This document shows positions 1 to 6,603 of a stretch of DNA of 10,591 bases, in pieces (position 1 is the stretch's first letter; the number at the start of each line of letters is the position of its first letter). Under the pieces are notes generated by a model that worked only from the letters and a program-made list of their open reading frames with translations, searched no databases and was not told where the DNA came from. The DNA lies in the NCBI GenBank assembly GCA_910577415.1, contig CAJTLK010000064.1, forward strand, positions 1 to 10,591, given 5' to 3'. The DNA is from an uncultured Oscillospiraceae bacterium. Lineage in GTDB: Bacteria; Bacillota; Clostridia; Oscillospirales; Oscillospiraceae. The position numbers and the translations under genes are program-made.

Positions 1-1658
1 GGCCCGAGGTGAAGCTGGCCATTGGCCCCTCCATCGACGAGGGCTGGTACTACGATATGGACGCTCCCTTTGCCTTCACCCCCGAGCATCTGGAGCAAAT
101 TGAGGCCGAGATGCGGAAGATCTGCAAAGAAAAGCTGAAGCTGGAGCGGTTTGAACTGCCCCGGGACGAGGCTTTGAAGTTTATGGCGGATAAGGATGAG
201 AAGTACAAGGTGGAGCTTATCAACGACCTGTCTGCGGACGCCGCCATCAGCTTTTATAAGCAGGGCGAGTTCACCGACCTCTGCGCCGGGCCGCATCTGG
301 ACTCCACCGGGCGCATCAAGGGCAACGCCCTGAAGCTCACCGCCTGCAACGCCGCCTATTGGCGGGGGGATTCCAACCGGGAGACCCTCCAGCGTATCTA
401 CGGCATTGCCTTCCCCAAGAAGGAGGAGCTGGACGCCTATCTGGAGCGCATCGAAGAGGCCAAGCGCCGGGATCACCGCCGTCTGGGCAAGGAGCTGGGA
501 CTGTTCATGCTCCGGGACGAAGGCCCCGGCTTCCCCTTCTTCCTGCCCAAGGGCATGGTGCTACGCAATACTTTGCTGGACTACTGGCACAAGGTGCATA
601 AGAAGTACGGCTACCTGGAAATTTCCACTCCCATCATGCTCAACCGCCAGCTTTGGGAGCGCAGCGGCCACTGGGACCACTACAAGAACAACATGTATAC
701 CACCGTCATCGACGAGACCGATTTCGCCATCAAGCCCATGAACTGCCCCGGCGGTATGCTGGTCTACGCCAGTGAGCCCCACTCCTATAAGGAACTGCCC
801 CTGCGCATGGGCGAGCTGGGTCTGGTGCACCGCCACGAGCTTTCCGGCGCCCTCCACGGCCTGTTCCGGGTGCGCTGCTTTACCCAGGACGACGCCCATG
901 TCTTTATGACAAGGGAGCAGATGAAGGAGGTCATTCAGGAGACCGTGCGGCTCTTTGACGAGGTCTACTCCACCTTTGGCCTTTCCTATACCATTGAGCT
1001 TTCCACCATGCCGGAGGACCACATCGGCACAGTGGACGAGTGGGAGCACAATCAGGACATCCTGAAGGACGCCATTACCGGCATGGGCAAGGATTTCGTC
1101 ATCAACGAGGGCGACGGCGCGTTCTATGGCCCCAAGCTGGACTTCCACCTGGCCGACTCCCTGGGCCGGACCTGGCAGTGCGGCACCATCCAGCTGGACA
1201 GTCAGCTCCCCGAGCGGTTCGAGCTGGAGTACACCGGGGAGGACGGGCAGAAGCACCGCCCCGTCATGATCCACCGGGTGGTGCTGGGCAGTATCGAGCG
1301 GTTCATCGGCGTCATCACCGAGCACTTTGCCGGAGCCTTCCCGGCGTGGCTGGCCCCGGTGCAGGTGAAGGTGCTCACCATCACGGACCGGGCGGACGGT
1401 TATGCCGGGGAAATTTGCGCCGAGCTGGACAAGGCGGGCTTCCGCTGCGAGAAGGACCTGCGCAATGAGAAGATCGGCAAGAAGATCCGGGAGACCACCC
1501 TGGAGAAGGTGCCCTATATGCTGGTGGTGGGAGACCGGGATATCGAGAACAAGACGGTCTCGGTGCGCCACCGCTCCGGCGAGGACCTGGGGGCCATGAG
1601 CCTGGGCGATTTTGCCGCCAGGCTGAAGGCGGAAGTGGACAGCATGGAGATCAAATAA
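1..1658 (+). CDS. thrS: Threonine--tRNA ligase, 5' end cut off by window edge
   Basis: Class II aminoacyl-tRNA synthetase that charges tRNA-Thr with threonine in the cytoplasm. The reading frame is open from base 3 (Pro-Glu-Val-Lys-Leu-Ala-Ile-Gly-Pro), so the GTG at base 9 is not the start. Roughly 85-90 N-terminal residues (TGS domain and the start of the editing domain) lie outside, judged against the family's usual ~640. Visible in order: the rest of the editing/SAD domain with CAGPH near bases 280-295; the catalytic core with zinc-ligand Cys in MNCPGG (about 738-755), motif 2 around HRHELSGALHGLFRVR, the second zinc ligand in DDAHVF (about 888-905), and motif 3 with HRVVLGSIERF (about 1270-1302); then a C-terminal anticodon-binding domain ending at TAA. 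No frameshift is visible. Clostridial thrS genes are often T-box regulated, but that region is outside. A strong terminator follows. Identification is essentially certain. Confidence 0.97.
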   Translation, partial: PEVKLAIGPSIDEGWYYDMDAPFAFTPEHLEQIEAEMRKICKEKLKLERFELPRDEALKFMADKDEKYKVELINDLSADAAISFYKQGEFTDLCAGPHLDSTGRIKGNALKLTACNAAYWRGDSNRETLQRIYGIAFPKKEELDAYLERIEEAKRRDHRRLGKELGLFMLRDEGPGFPFFLPKGMVLRNTLLDYWHKVHKKYGYLEISTPIMLNRQLWERSGHWDHYKNNMYTTVIDETDFAIKPMNCPGGMLVYASEPHSYKELPLRMGELGLVHRHELSGALHGLFRVRCFTQDDAHVFMTREQMKEVIQETVRLFDEVYSTFGLSYTIELSTMPEDHIGTVDEWEHNQDILKDAITGMGKDFVINEGDGAFYGPKLDFHLADSLGRTWQCGTIQLDSQLPERFELEYTGEDGQKHRPVMIHRVVLGSIERFIGVITEHFAGAFPAWLAPVQVKVLTITDRADGYAGEICAELDKAGFRCEKDLRNEKIGKKIRETTLEKVPYMLVVGDRDIENKTVSVRHRSGEDLGAMSLGDFAARLKAEVDSMEIK

Positions 1659-1670
1659 GAGAAAAGACCG

Positions 1671-1706
1671 AAACCGCCGGGAGAGGACTCTCGGCGGTTT
1701 TTCTTT
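1671..1706 (+). terminator. Intrinsic terminator of thrS
   Basis: A 9-bp stem AAACCGCCG/CGGCGGTTT (1671-1679 and 1692-1700), extendable by AGA/TCT past a bulge, is followed by a T-rich run TTTTTCTTT at 1698-1706. It begins 12 nt after the thrS stop, so thrS is the last gene of its transcript and the next gene needs its own promoter. Confidence 0.88.
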
Positions 1707-1725
1707 GAAAAACCGGGTAAAATGA

Positions 1726-1748
1726 GAAGACCAGGGAGGGAGGTCTTC
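1726..1748 (+). promoter_or_regulatory. Ribosome site partly inside a small hairpin
   Basis: GAAGACC (1726-1732) and GGTCTTC (1742-1748) are perfect inverted repeats. They enclose the purine-rich AGGGAGGGA that supplies the Shine-Dalgarno sequence (GGAGG at 1735-1739 or 1739-1743) for the ATG at 1750. The GG of the nearer copy is in the stem. The hairpin could lower translation, but this is inferred from sequence alone. No convincing promoter is visible between the thrS terminator and this point; TAAAAT at 1718-1723 lacks a matching -35. Confidence 0.4.
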
Positions 1749-1749
1749 C

Positions 1750-2370
1750 ATGAAAAACAAAAAGGCTATGTATGCCCTGAGCTACGGCCTGTTTGTCCTG
1801 ACCGCCAGGGAGGGGGAGAGGGATAACGGCTGTATCATCAACACTGCCATGCAGGTGACAGACGAGCCAAACCGTATTGTTGTCGCGGTGAACAAGGTCC
1901 ACCGCACCCACGAGATGGTGCTGGCTGCGGGGGAGTTTACCCTCTCCATCCTGGCGGAGGACGCACCCTTCTCTATCTACCAGCGCTTTGGGTTTCAGTC
2001 GGGCCGGGAGGTAGATAAGTTTGCCGGGTTTAAAAGCGTGGAGCGGGGAGAAAACGGCATCCTCCGCCTGACGGAAGGGATAAACGCCTGGCTTGCCTGC
2101 CGCGTGGTCTCCACCATGGATCTGGACAGCCATACCCTCTTTTTGGCCGATGTGGTGGACGGGGACGTGACCTCTGCCGTTCCCAGCGTCACCTATGCTT
2201 ATTACCAGTCCCACGTCAAGCCCAAGCCCCAGGTGGCCCCGGCTCCGGCGGGGAAGAAGCGGTGGGTGTGCAAGGTGTGCGGGTATATCTACGAAGGGGA
2301 CGTCCTTCCCGCAGATTTCATCTGTCCCATCTGCAAGCACCCGGCCAGTGATTTTGAAGAGCTGAGCTAA
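1750..2370 (+). CDS. Flavin reductase-rubredoxin fusion (high molecular weight rubredoxin type)
   Basis: A 206-residue redox protein. Residues ~1-155 match the FMN-binding flavin-reductase-like domain (YGLFVLTAR at 12-20, DNGCIINTAMQVT at 25-37, FGFQSGREVDKFAGF at 80-94). A Pro/Ala/Lys linker (~156-170) leads to a short rubredoxin-like domain with all four iron ligands: Cys174 and Cys177 (CKVCGY), Cys192 and Cys195 (CPIC). The ~35-residue iron domain is the compact form also found at the end of rubrerythrins. Proteins of this architecture, such as Hrb of Moorella thermoacetica, pass electrons from NAD(P)H to the flavodiiron protein FprA, which reduces O2 or NO. That role here is inferred, since no FprA gene is in view. 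Cytoplasmic: no signal peptide or membrane segment. The ATG start has GGAGG 6 nt upstream. Monocistronic, between the thrS terminator and a convergent hairpin. Confidence 0.85.
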   Translation: MKNKKAMYALSYGLFVLTAREGERDNGCIINTAMQVTDEPNRIVVAVNKVHRTHEMVLAAGEFTLSILAEDAPFSIYQRFGFQSGREVDKFAGFKSVERGENGILRLTEGINAWLACRVVSTMDLDSHTLFLADVVDGDVTSAVPSVTYAYYQSHVKPKPQVAPAPAGKKRWVCKVCGYIYEGDVLPADFICPICKHPASDFEELS

Positions 2371-2375
2371 GGAAA

Positions 2376-2403
2376 AGCGCCGGCACATTCCTGTGCCGGC
2401 GCT
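2376..2403. terminator. Shared hairpin between convergent genes
   Basis: A perfect 12-bp stem AGCGCCGGCACA/TGTGCCGGCGCT (2376-2387 and 2392-2403) with a 4-nt loop. It sits between the stop of the flavin-reductase/rubredoxin gene (2370) and the stop of the opposing CBS gene (2418). The tail is weak on both sides (CTTTGTTGT on +, TTTCC on -), so it probably works in both directions and relies on stem strength. Confidence 0.75.
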
Positions 2404-2417
2404 GCTTTGTTGTAGGA

Positions 2418-3680
2418 TCATTTTTTCTCTTCCGTCTCTTCCTTCTCGGGAAGGACGACTACCTTTATTTCCAGTACCCGGCGGTGATCCACCCGGGTGA
2501 CGGTCACGTCCAGACCGTCTGCGACAAAATTGTCTCCCTCCTCGGGGACCCTGCCGATCTGCTCCATGACCCAGCCCGAGACCGTGTTGGCCTCGCACTC
2601 GCCGGTGAGGGCGAAAAGGTCGTAGAGGTCGGCGAGGGCGGCATGGCAAGCGATGATATAGCTGCCGTCGGGCTGCTTTTTGAACTCCTCGATGACTTCG
2701 TCATGCTCATCCCAGATTTCGCCTACCAGCTCCTCCACAATGTCCTCCAGGGTACAAAGCCCCTCTGTGCCGCCGTACTCATCCACGACCACCACCATAT
2801 GGGCCTTTTTCCGCTGAAGGATGCGCATCAGGTCGGAAATTTTGGTGTTGCCCGTGGTGTAAAGAATGGGGGCCACCAAGGCCATGGGGTCGGTCTGGCC
2901 GTGGTAGCGGGCGGCGTGGAAGTCCTTTTCGTGGATGACGCCGATGATGTCATCCATATCCTCATGGTAGACCGGCAGACGGGAGTAGCCGCTTTCGGCA
3001 AAGGCCTGGGCCACGGCCTCCATGGAATCGGTGTCCTCCACCGCCACGATGTCCACCCGGGGGGTCAAGATCTCCTGTACCTCCATGTCGCCGAACTCGA
3101 TGGCCGAGCGGATCAGCTCGCTCTCGTGACGGTCCAGTCCACCCTCGCTCTCAGCCTGATCCACCATAGTGACCAGCTCTTCTTCCGTGATGCCCTCGTC
3201 GGCCTTGGCGCGGAAAATGCGGGAGAGCAGCTTTTTCCACTGGGCAAAGAGGAAAGCCAGGGGAGTGCACAGGAGCATGAGCAGGCGCATGATGGGGGTG
3301 GCGAACGTGGCAAAGGATTCGCTGCGCTCCTTGGCCATGGATTTGGGGGAGACCTCGCCGAAGATGAGAATGACCACCGTCAGCACCAGGGTGGACACCG
3401 CCGGGCCATAGTCGCCCAGCAGCTTCATAAACAGGGCGGTGGAGATGGTGGTGGCGGCGATGTTCACCACATTGTTGCCGATGAGAATGGTGGTGAGAAG
3501 CCGGTCATAGTCCTCGGCCAGGGCCAGGGTCCTGGCCGCCCGGAGGTCGCCGCCTTCGGCCTTGGCCTTCATCCGCACCCGGTTCAGGGAGGTAAAGGCA
3601 GTCTCGGTAGCCGAGAAGAAGCCGGAACAGACAACAAGGAGCAGGATGGAAACGATCATGGTCATACTGGATGGGTCCAT
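2418..3680 (-). CDS. CNNM/CorC-like membrane protein with paired CBS domains
   Basis: A 420-residue 'hemolysin-family' integral membrane protein. Order: an N-terminal CNNM/DUF21 domain with hydrophobic segments at about 7-27, 62-87, 95-113 and 127-147, carrying SATETAF (23-29) and FGEVSPK (107-113); two CBS domains (~205-262 and ~268-325, including DEYGGTEG near 300-307 and LEDIVEELVGEIWDE); and a CorC_HlyC domain (~336-410) before an acidic/basic tail. Relatives (CorC, bacterial CNNM proteins, MpfA) are tied to Mg2+ export or tolerance; CBS pairs commonly bind adenine nucleotides. True hemolysis is not implied. The start is the first possible ATG, because an in-frame TGA lies 12 nt upstream. 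The ribosome site is poor (GGAG about 14 nt away), which may mean translation depends on the structured leader described separately. Exact substrate cannot be read from sequence. Confidence 0.9.
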   Translation of the reverse strand: MDPSSMTMIVSILLLVVCSGFFSATETAFTSLNRVRMKAKAEGGDLRAARTLALAEDYDRLLTTILIGNNVVNIAATTISTALFMKLLGDYGPAVSTLVLTVVILIFGEVSPKSMAKERSESFATFATPIMRLLMLLCTPLAFLFAQWKKLLSRIFRAKADEGITEEELVTMVDQAESEGGLDRHESELIRSAIEFGDMEVQEILTPRVDIVAVEDTDSMEAVAQAFAESGYSRLPVYHEDMDDIIGVIHEKDFHAARYHGQTDPMALVAPILYTTGNTKISDLMRILQRKKAHMVVVVDEYGGTEGLCTLEDIVEELVGEIWDEHDEVIEEFKKQPDGSYIIACHAALADLYDLFALTGECEANTVSGWVMEQIGRVPEEGDNFVADGLDVTVTRVDHRRVLEIKVVVLPEKEETEEKK

Positions 3681-3841
3681 AAGGACATATCACACTCCGT
3701 TTATATGTAGGATGGAGGACTATACTACGAAGTAAAAATGCTTGCTTGCAAGGGCATTTTTGCGAGTAGGTCAATGGCCGCGTCCGCGCGTAGCGCGGAA
3801 ATGGCGCAGCCTCGTAGACTTGTGAAACAAGGCTACGGAGC
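3681..3841 (-). promoter_or_regulatory. Long structured 5' leader of the CBS gene, unclassified
   Basis: The predicted transcript start (about 3839-3841) leaves a ~160-nt untranslated leader. It contains a hairpin CGTAG-A-CTTGT/ACAAG-G-CTACG (3813-3837), a GC hairpin CCGCGC/GCGCGG (3784-3798), and a longer hairpin at 3725-3769. The last has AAAAATG-CTTGC/GCAAG-(GG)-CATTTTT as its core and CTAC/GTAG at its base. On the - strand it ends in T-rich sequence and so resembles a terminator or attenuator. The remaining ~45 nt to the ATG are AT-rich without a strong ribosome site. It may be a cis-regulatory RNA or an inserted palindromic repeat. I recognise no known riboswitch core in it; M-box and yybP-ykoY motifs were looked for by eye. 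Confidence 0.45.
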
Positions 3842-3848
3842 GGCCATT
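3773..3848. repeat. Nested inverted repeat with two internal hairpins
   Basis: A 9-bp outer stem AATGGCCGC (3773-3781)/GCGGCCATT (3840-3848) encloses two further perfect or near-perfect hairpins (3784-3798 and 3813-3837), a three-way-junction geometry. Because transcription should begin within the right arm, the full outer stem could form in DNA or in a read-through RNA but not in the predicted - transcript. This favours a small palindromic genomic element that now carries the promoter -10 region, but copy number cannot be judged from this window. Confidence 0.5.
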
Positions 3849-3874
3849 ATACCATAGAGGGAGAAAAAAATCAA
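3846..3874 (-). promoter_or_regulatory. Promoter of the CBS gene
   Basis: Read on the - strand: TTGATT (3874-3869), a 17-nt spacer, then TATAAT (3851-3846). This is a good sigma-A match. Transcription would start near 3839-3841, giving the long leader. The -10 box lies inside one arm of the AATGGCCGC/GCGGCCATT inverted repeat. Confidence 0.72.
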
Positions 3875-3950
3875 GGGGGAGTGCCGGCGGACAACCCATG
3901 CAAATTGAACCGGCAACGTCAGGCAGGGGGCCTTTTCTGGGAATTTTCTC

Positions 3951-3979
3951 TTGCATGCGGGGGAAAAGGGGAGTATAAT
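3951..3979 (+). promoter_or_regulatory. Promoter of ilvE
   Basis: TTGCAT (3951-3956), 17-nt spacer, TATAAT (3974-3979). The start would be near 3986, giving a leader of under 30 nt. That leaves no room for a T-box or leader-peptide attenuator, which often control branched-chain amino acid genes. A TGCCGG/CCGGCA inverted repeat (3882-3887 and 3910-3915) lies upstream of the -35 and could be an operator, though this is weak. Confidence 0.7.
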
Positions 3980-4011
3980 AGCCGCAAATCAAGCTCCAAG
4001 GAGGAGTTATC

Positions 4012-5079
4012 ATGCAGGAGTTTCCCATTACCCGCGCTGCTGTTCTCAAGCCCAAGCCCGACTCTAAGACTCTGAAATTCGGTAAGAATTTCACCGACCA
4101 TATGTTCCTGATGAACTACACCGCCAGCAAAGGCTGGCACGATGGCCGCATCGTCCCCTACGGCCCTCTCTCCCTGGAACCCTGCGCCATGGTGTTCCAC
4201 TATGCCCAGGAAGTCTTCGAGGGTATGAAGGCATACCGTACCCCCGACGGCGGGGTGCAGCTTTTCCGCCCCTATGAGAACGCCCGCCGGTTCCAAAACT
4301 CCTGCGAGCGGCTGTGTATTCCCACCATCGACGAGGAGGTTTTCGTGGAGGCGGTGAAACAGCTTGTGAAGGTGGAGGCGGACTGGGTGCCCAACGAGCC
4401 GGGCACCAGCCTCTATATTCGTCCCTTTGTCATCGCCACCGATCCCTCTCTGGGGGTCCACGCCTCCCACACCTATCTCTTTGCCGTCATTCTCTGTCCC
4501 GTGGGAGCCTACTACGCCGAGGGCATCAACCCGGTGCGCATCTATGTGGAGGATGAGGATGTCCGGGCCGTCCGGGGCGGCACCGGCTTCACCAAGTGCG
4601 GCGGCAACTACGCCGCCTCTATCCGGGCCGGCGAGCGGGCCGAGGAGAAGGGCTACGCCCAGGTCCTCTGGCTGGACGGTGTGGAGCGGAAGTATATCGA
4701 GGAAGTCGGCTCCATGAACGTCATGTTCCAGATCGACGGGACCGTCATCACCCCCAAGCTCACCGGCTCGGTGCTCCCCGGTGTGACGAGGAAGAGCTGC
4801 GTGGACCTCATCAAGAGCTGGGGCATCCCGGTGGAGGAGCGGTTGCTCTCCGCCCAGGAGCTTTTTGACGCCGCCCAGGCGGGCAAGCTGGATGAAGCCT
4901 GGGGCACCGGCACCGCCGCCGTGGTCTCTCCCATCGGTGAGATGACCTGGGAGGACAAGAGCGTGGAGGTCTGCGGCGGCAAGATCGGAAAGCTGACCCA
5001 GAAGCTCTACGACACCCTCACCGGCATCCAGTGGGGCAGGCTCCCCGACGAGCACGGCTGGACGGTGAAGGTCTGCTGA
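4012..5079 (+). CDS. ilvE: Branched-chain amino acid aminotransferase
   Basis: A 355-residue fold-type IV, PLP-dependent transaminase of the bacterial type II BCAT group. It interconverts leucine, isoleucine and valine with their 2-oxo acids using glutamate/2-oxoglutarate, the last step of branched-chain synthesis and the first of breakdown; cytoplasmic. Seen: QEVFEGMKAYR at 66-76; SLYIRPFV at 133-140; the PLP lysine Lys195 in GGTGFTKCGGNYAAS; EEVGSMN at 230-236; TPKLTGSVLPGVTR at 247-260; and the phosphate-binding GTGTAAVVSPIGE at 298-310. Length is normal for the family. Start chosen because AAGGAGG (3998-4004) sits 7 nt before the ATG. The gene stands alone between its own promoter and a strong terminator, not within an ilv/leu operon, so it probably serves general branched-chain balance. 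Identity is secure, although substrate range within BCATs is not readable. Confidence 0.96.
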   Translation: MQEFPITRAAVLKPKPDSKTLKFGKNFTDHMFLMNYTASKGWHDGRIVPYGPLSLEPCAMVFHYAQEVFEGMKAYRTPDGGVQLFRPYENARRFQNSCERLCIPTIDEEVFVEAVKQLVKVEADWVPNEPGTSLYIRPFVIATDPSLGVHASHTYLFAVILCPVGAYYAEGINPVRIYVEDEDVRAVRGGTGFTKCGGNYAASIRAGERAEEKGYAQVLWLDGVERKYIEEVGSMNVMFQIDGTVITPKLTGSVLPGVTRKSCVDLIKSWGIPVEERLLSAQELFDAAQAGKLDEAWGTGTAAVVSPIGEMTWEDKSVEVCGGKIGKLTQKLYDTLTGIQWGRLPDEHGWTVKVC

Positions 5080-5108
5080 GCGCCGATACAAGTTCACAAA
5101 AGAGGAAG

Positions 5109-5143
5109 CGGCCCCGGCGGGATTTCCGCCGGGGCCGTTTTTT
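5109..5143 (+). terminator. Intrinsic terminator of ilvE
   Basis: A 12-bp all-GC stem CGGCCCCGGCGG/CCGCCGGGGCCG (5109-5120 and 5126-5137) with a 5-nt loop and six T residues (5138-5143). It is a textbook terminator, 29 nt after the ilvE stop, and separates ilvE from the thyA transcript. Confidence 0.95.
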
Positions 5144-5147
5144 GCCC

Positions 5148-5176
5148 TTGCTCCCACCGTCATTTCCTGATATGAT
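5148..5176 (+). promoter_or_regulatory. Promoter of the thyA-folA-Nudix unit
   Basis: TTGCTC (5148-5153), 17-nt spacer, TATGAT (5171-5176), placed just after the ilvE terminator. The predicted start is near 5183. The leader is about 26 nt and carries AAGGGGAG 9 nt before the thyA ATG. Confidence 0.65.
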
Positions 5177-5208
5177 AAGAAAAAGCGACAAAAAGGGGAG
5201 ACAGCGAT

Positions 5209-6039
5209 ATGAGCTATGCCGACCAGGTCTTTGCGCAAAACTGCCGGGATATTTTGGCCAAGGGGGTCTGGGACACAGACCGCCCGGTGCGGCCCAAATG
5301 GGAGGATGGCACGAGCGCCCACACCATTAAGCTCTTCGGGGTGGTGAACCGCTACGATCTGCGGGAAGAGTTTCCCATCCTCACTCTCCGGCGGCAGTAT
5401 TTCAAGTCCGCCCTGGACGAGCTTTTCTGGATCTGGCAGAAGAAGTCTAACAACGTCCACCAGCTCTCCAGCCATGTGTGGGACGCCTGGGCCGACGAGA
5501 GCGGCTCCATCGGCAAAGCCTATGGCTATCAGCTGGGGGTGGAGTACGATTTTCCTGAGGGACGGATGGATCAGGTGGACTGGGTACTGTGGCAGCTCAA
5601 ACACAATCCCGCCTCCCGGCGTATTGTCACCAATCTCTTTAATCACCATGACTTAAAGGAGATGGGACTTCAGCCCTGTGCCTATTCCATGACCTTCAAC
5701 GTCAGCGGCAACACCCTGAACGGTATTCTGAACCAGCGCAGCCAGGATATGCTCACTGCCAACGGCTGGAACGTGATGCAGTACGCCGCCCTGCTGATGA
5801 TGTTTGCCCAGGTCTCCGGGTTGGAGGCGGGGGAACTGGTGCATGTCATCGCCGATGCCCACATCTATGACCGCCACGTTCCCGCCGTGGAGGAGCTGCT
5901 GAAGCGGGAGCCGTATCCCGCGCCCAGAGTGGCACTGGACGGTTCTGTCACCGACTTCTACGCCTTTACCAAAAGCTCCTTCACCCTGGAGGGCTACCAG
6001 TACCACGAGCTGGAGGGGAAGATCGAGGTGGCGGTATAG
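5209..6039 (+). CDS. thyA: Thymidylate synthase (ThyA type)
   Basis: A 276-residue folate-dependent thymidylate synthase. It methylates dUMP to dTMP with 5,10-methylene-tetrahydrofolate and releases dihydrofolate; cytoplasmic dimer. Seen: the catalytic nucleophile Cys157 in LQPCAYSMTFNV; upstream Arg137-Arg138 (SRRIV), the dUMP-phosphate arginine region; QRSQDM (176-181), the RS-x-D signature; Asn188 in NGWNVMQYAALL; ADAHIYDRHV (215-224) with His218 and Tyr220; and the usual hydrophobic C-terminus (KIEVAV). The residues after the catalytic Cys are Ala-Tyr, where the common form has His, a tolerated family variant. The ribosome site AAGGGGAG precedes the ATG. First gene of a unit with folA 83 bp downstream and no terminator between. 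This fits, since ThyA is the reaction that makes a dihydrofolate reductase necessary. Confidence 0.96.
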   Translation: MSYADQVFAQNCRDILAKGVWDTDRPVRPKWEDGTSAHTIKLFGVVNRYDLREEFPILTLRRQYFKSALDELFWIWQKKSNNVHQLSSHVWDAWADESGSIGKAYGYQLGVEYDFPEGRMDQVDWVLWQLKHNPASRRIVTNLFNHHDLKEMGLQPCAYSMTFNVSGNTLNGILNQRSQDMLTANGWNVMQYAALLMMFAQVSGLEAGELVHVIADAHIYDRHVPAVEELLKREPYPAPRVALDGSVTDFYAFTKSSFTLEGYQYHELEGKIEVAV

Positions 6040-6122
6040 AGAAGCCCGACTGTCCAGCCCGCCTCAGAATGCGACAGCAACACCACTGTGGATAAAATTA
6101 TGTAAACTAAGGAGGGAGCACT

Positions 6123-6599
6123 ATGAACGCCATCGTGGCGGTGGACCAAAACTGGGCCATCGGCAAGGACGGGGACCAGCTGTGCTACATCTCCGCCGAC
6201 CTGAAGCGGTTCAAGGCTCTTACCACCGGCCATCCGGTGATCCTGGGCCGGAAGACCCTGACCACTTTTCCCGGCGGACGCCCCCTGCCGGGGCGGCGGA
6301 ACCTCATCCTCTCCCGTGACCCGGCCTTCACAGTGGAGGGAGCGGAGGTCTATCACGACCTGGACGCTCTGCTCGCCGCTGCCCCCGCCGACAGCTTCGT
6401 CATCGGGGGGGGGAGCGTGTACCGGGAGCTGCTGCCATACTGTGAGACTGTTTACGTGACTAAAATTATGTCAACCTTCTCTGCCGATACCTTCTTTCCA
6501 GACCTGGACGCAGACCCGGAGTGGGAGGTGGCCCGGACGGAGGGACCGCTGGAGGAAAACGGATTGCAATTCCAGTATTTGACGTATCAACGGAAGTGA
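6123..6599 (+). CDS. folA: Dihydrofolate reductase
   Basis: A 158-residue NADPH-dependent enzyme that reduces dihydrofolate, the by-product of the upstream ThyA, to tetrahydrofolate. Seen: AIGKDG (12-17), the active-site acid Asp26 in ADLKRFK, GRKT (42-45) for NADPH, GGRPLPGRRN (51-60), VIGGGSVYRELLP (93-105) with the conserved GG-x3-Y, and Thr113 in YVTKI. Length matches chromosomal DHFRs. The usual Pro-Trp next to the Met20 loop (LPW) is replaced by Leu20-Cys21, and the following Pro by Ser24. I recall similar replacements in gut Clostridia DHFRs, so this is probably a lineage trait rather than decay. It could alter trimethoprim binding, which is an inference. AAGGAGG (6109-6115) lies 7 nt before the ATG. 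No convincing separate promoter in the 83-bp gap (a TAAAAT at 6093-6098 lacks a good -35), so co-transcription with thyA is likely. Confidence 0.93.
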   Translation: MNAIVAVDQNWAIGKDGDQLCYISADLKRFKALTTGHPVILGRKTLTTFPGGRPLPGRRNLILSRDPAFTVEGAEVYHDLDALLAAAPADSFVIGGGSVYRELLPYCETVYVTKIMSTFSADTFFPDLDADPEWEVARTEGPLEENGLQFQYLTYQRK

Positions 6600-6603
6600 G
6601 AAA

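Noticed and set aside
561..1760. 399-codon open frame on the - strand
   Set aside because: Antisense to thrS and extending through its terminator, so it cannot be a sensible gene.
2484..3710. 408-codon open frame on the + strand
   Set aside because: Antisense to the CBS-domain gene, His/Gly/Val-rich without recognisable motifs, and lacking a credible ribosome site.
3681..3841. M-box (Mg2+) riboswitch ahead of the CBS gene
   Set aside because: I could not find the conserved M-box core sequences. The structure is therefore reported as unclassified.
3773..3848. tRNA-like gene
   Set aside because: About 76 nt with an outer stem and hairpins, but there are two rather than three internal arms, no T-loop GTTCGA-type sequence, no D-loop pattern, and the stem runs into a promoter box.
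3919..5649. 576-codon open frame on the - strand
   Set aside because: It runs antisense across ilvE and into thyA, both of which have clear motifs and ribosome sites. It reads as low-complexity Gly/Ala/Val/Leu/His sequence typical of GC-rich shadow frames.
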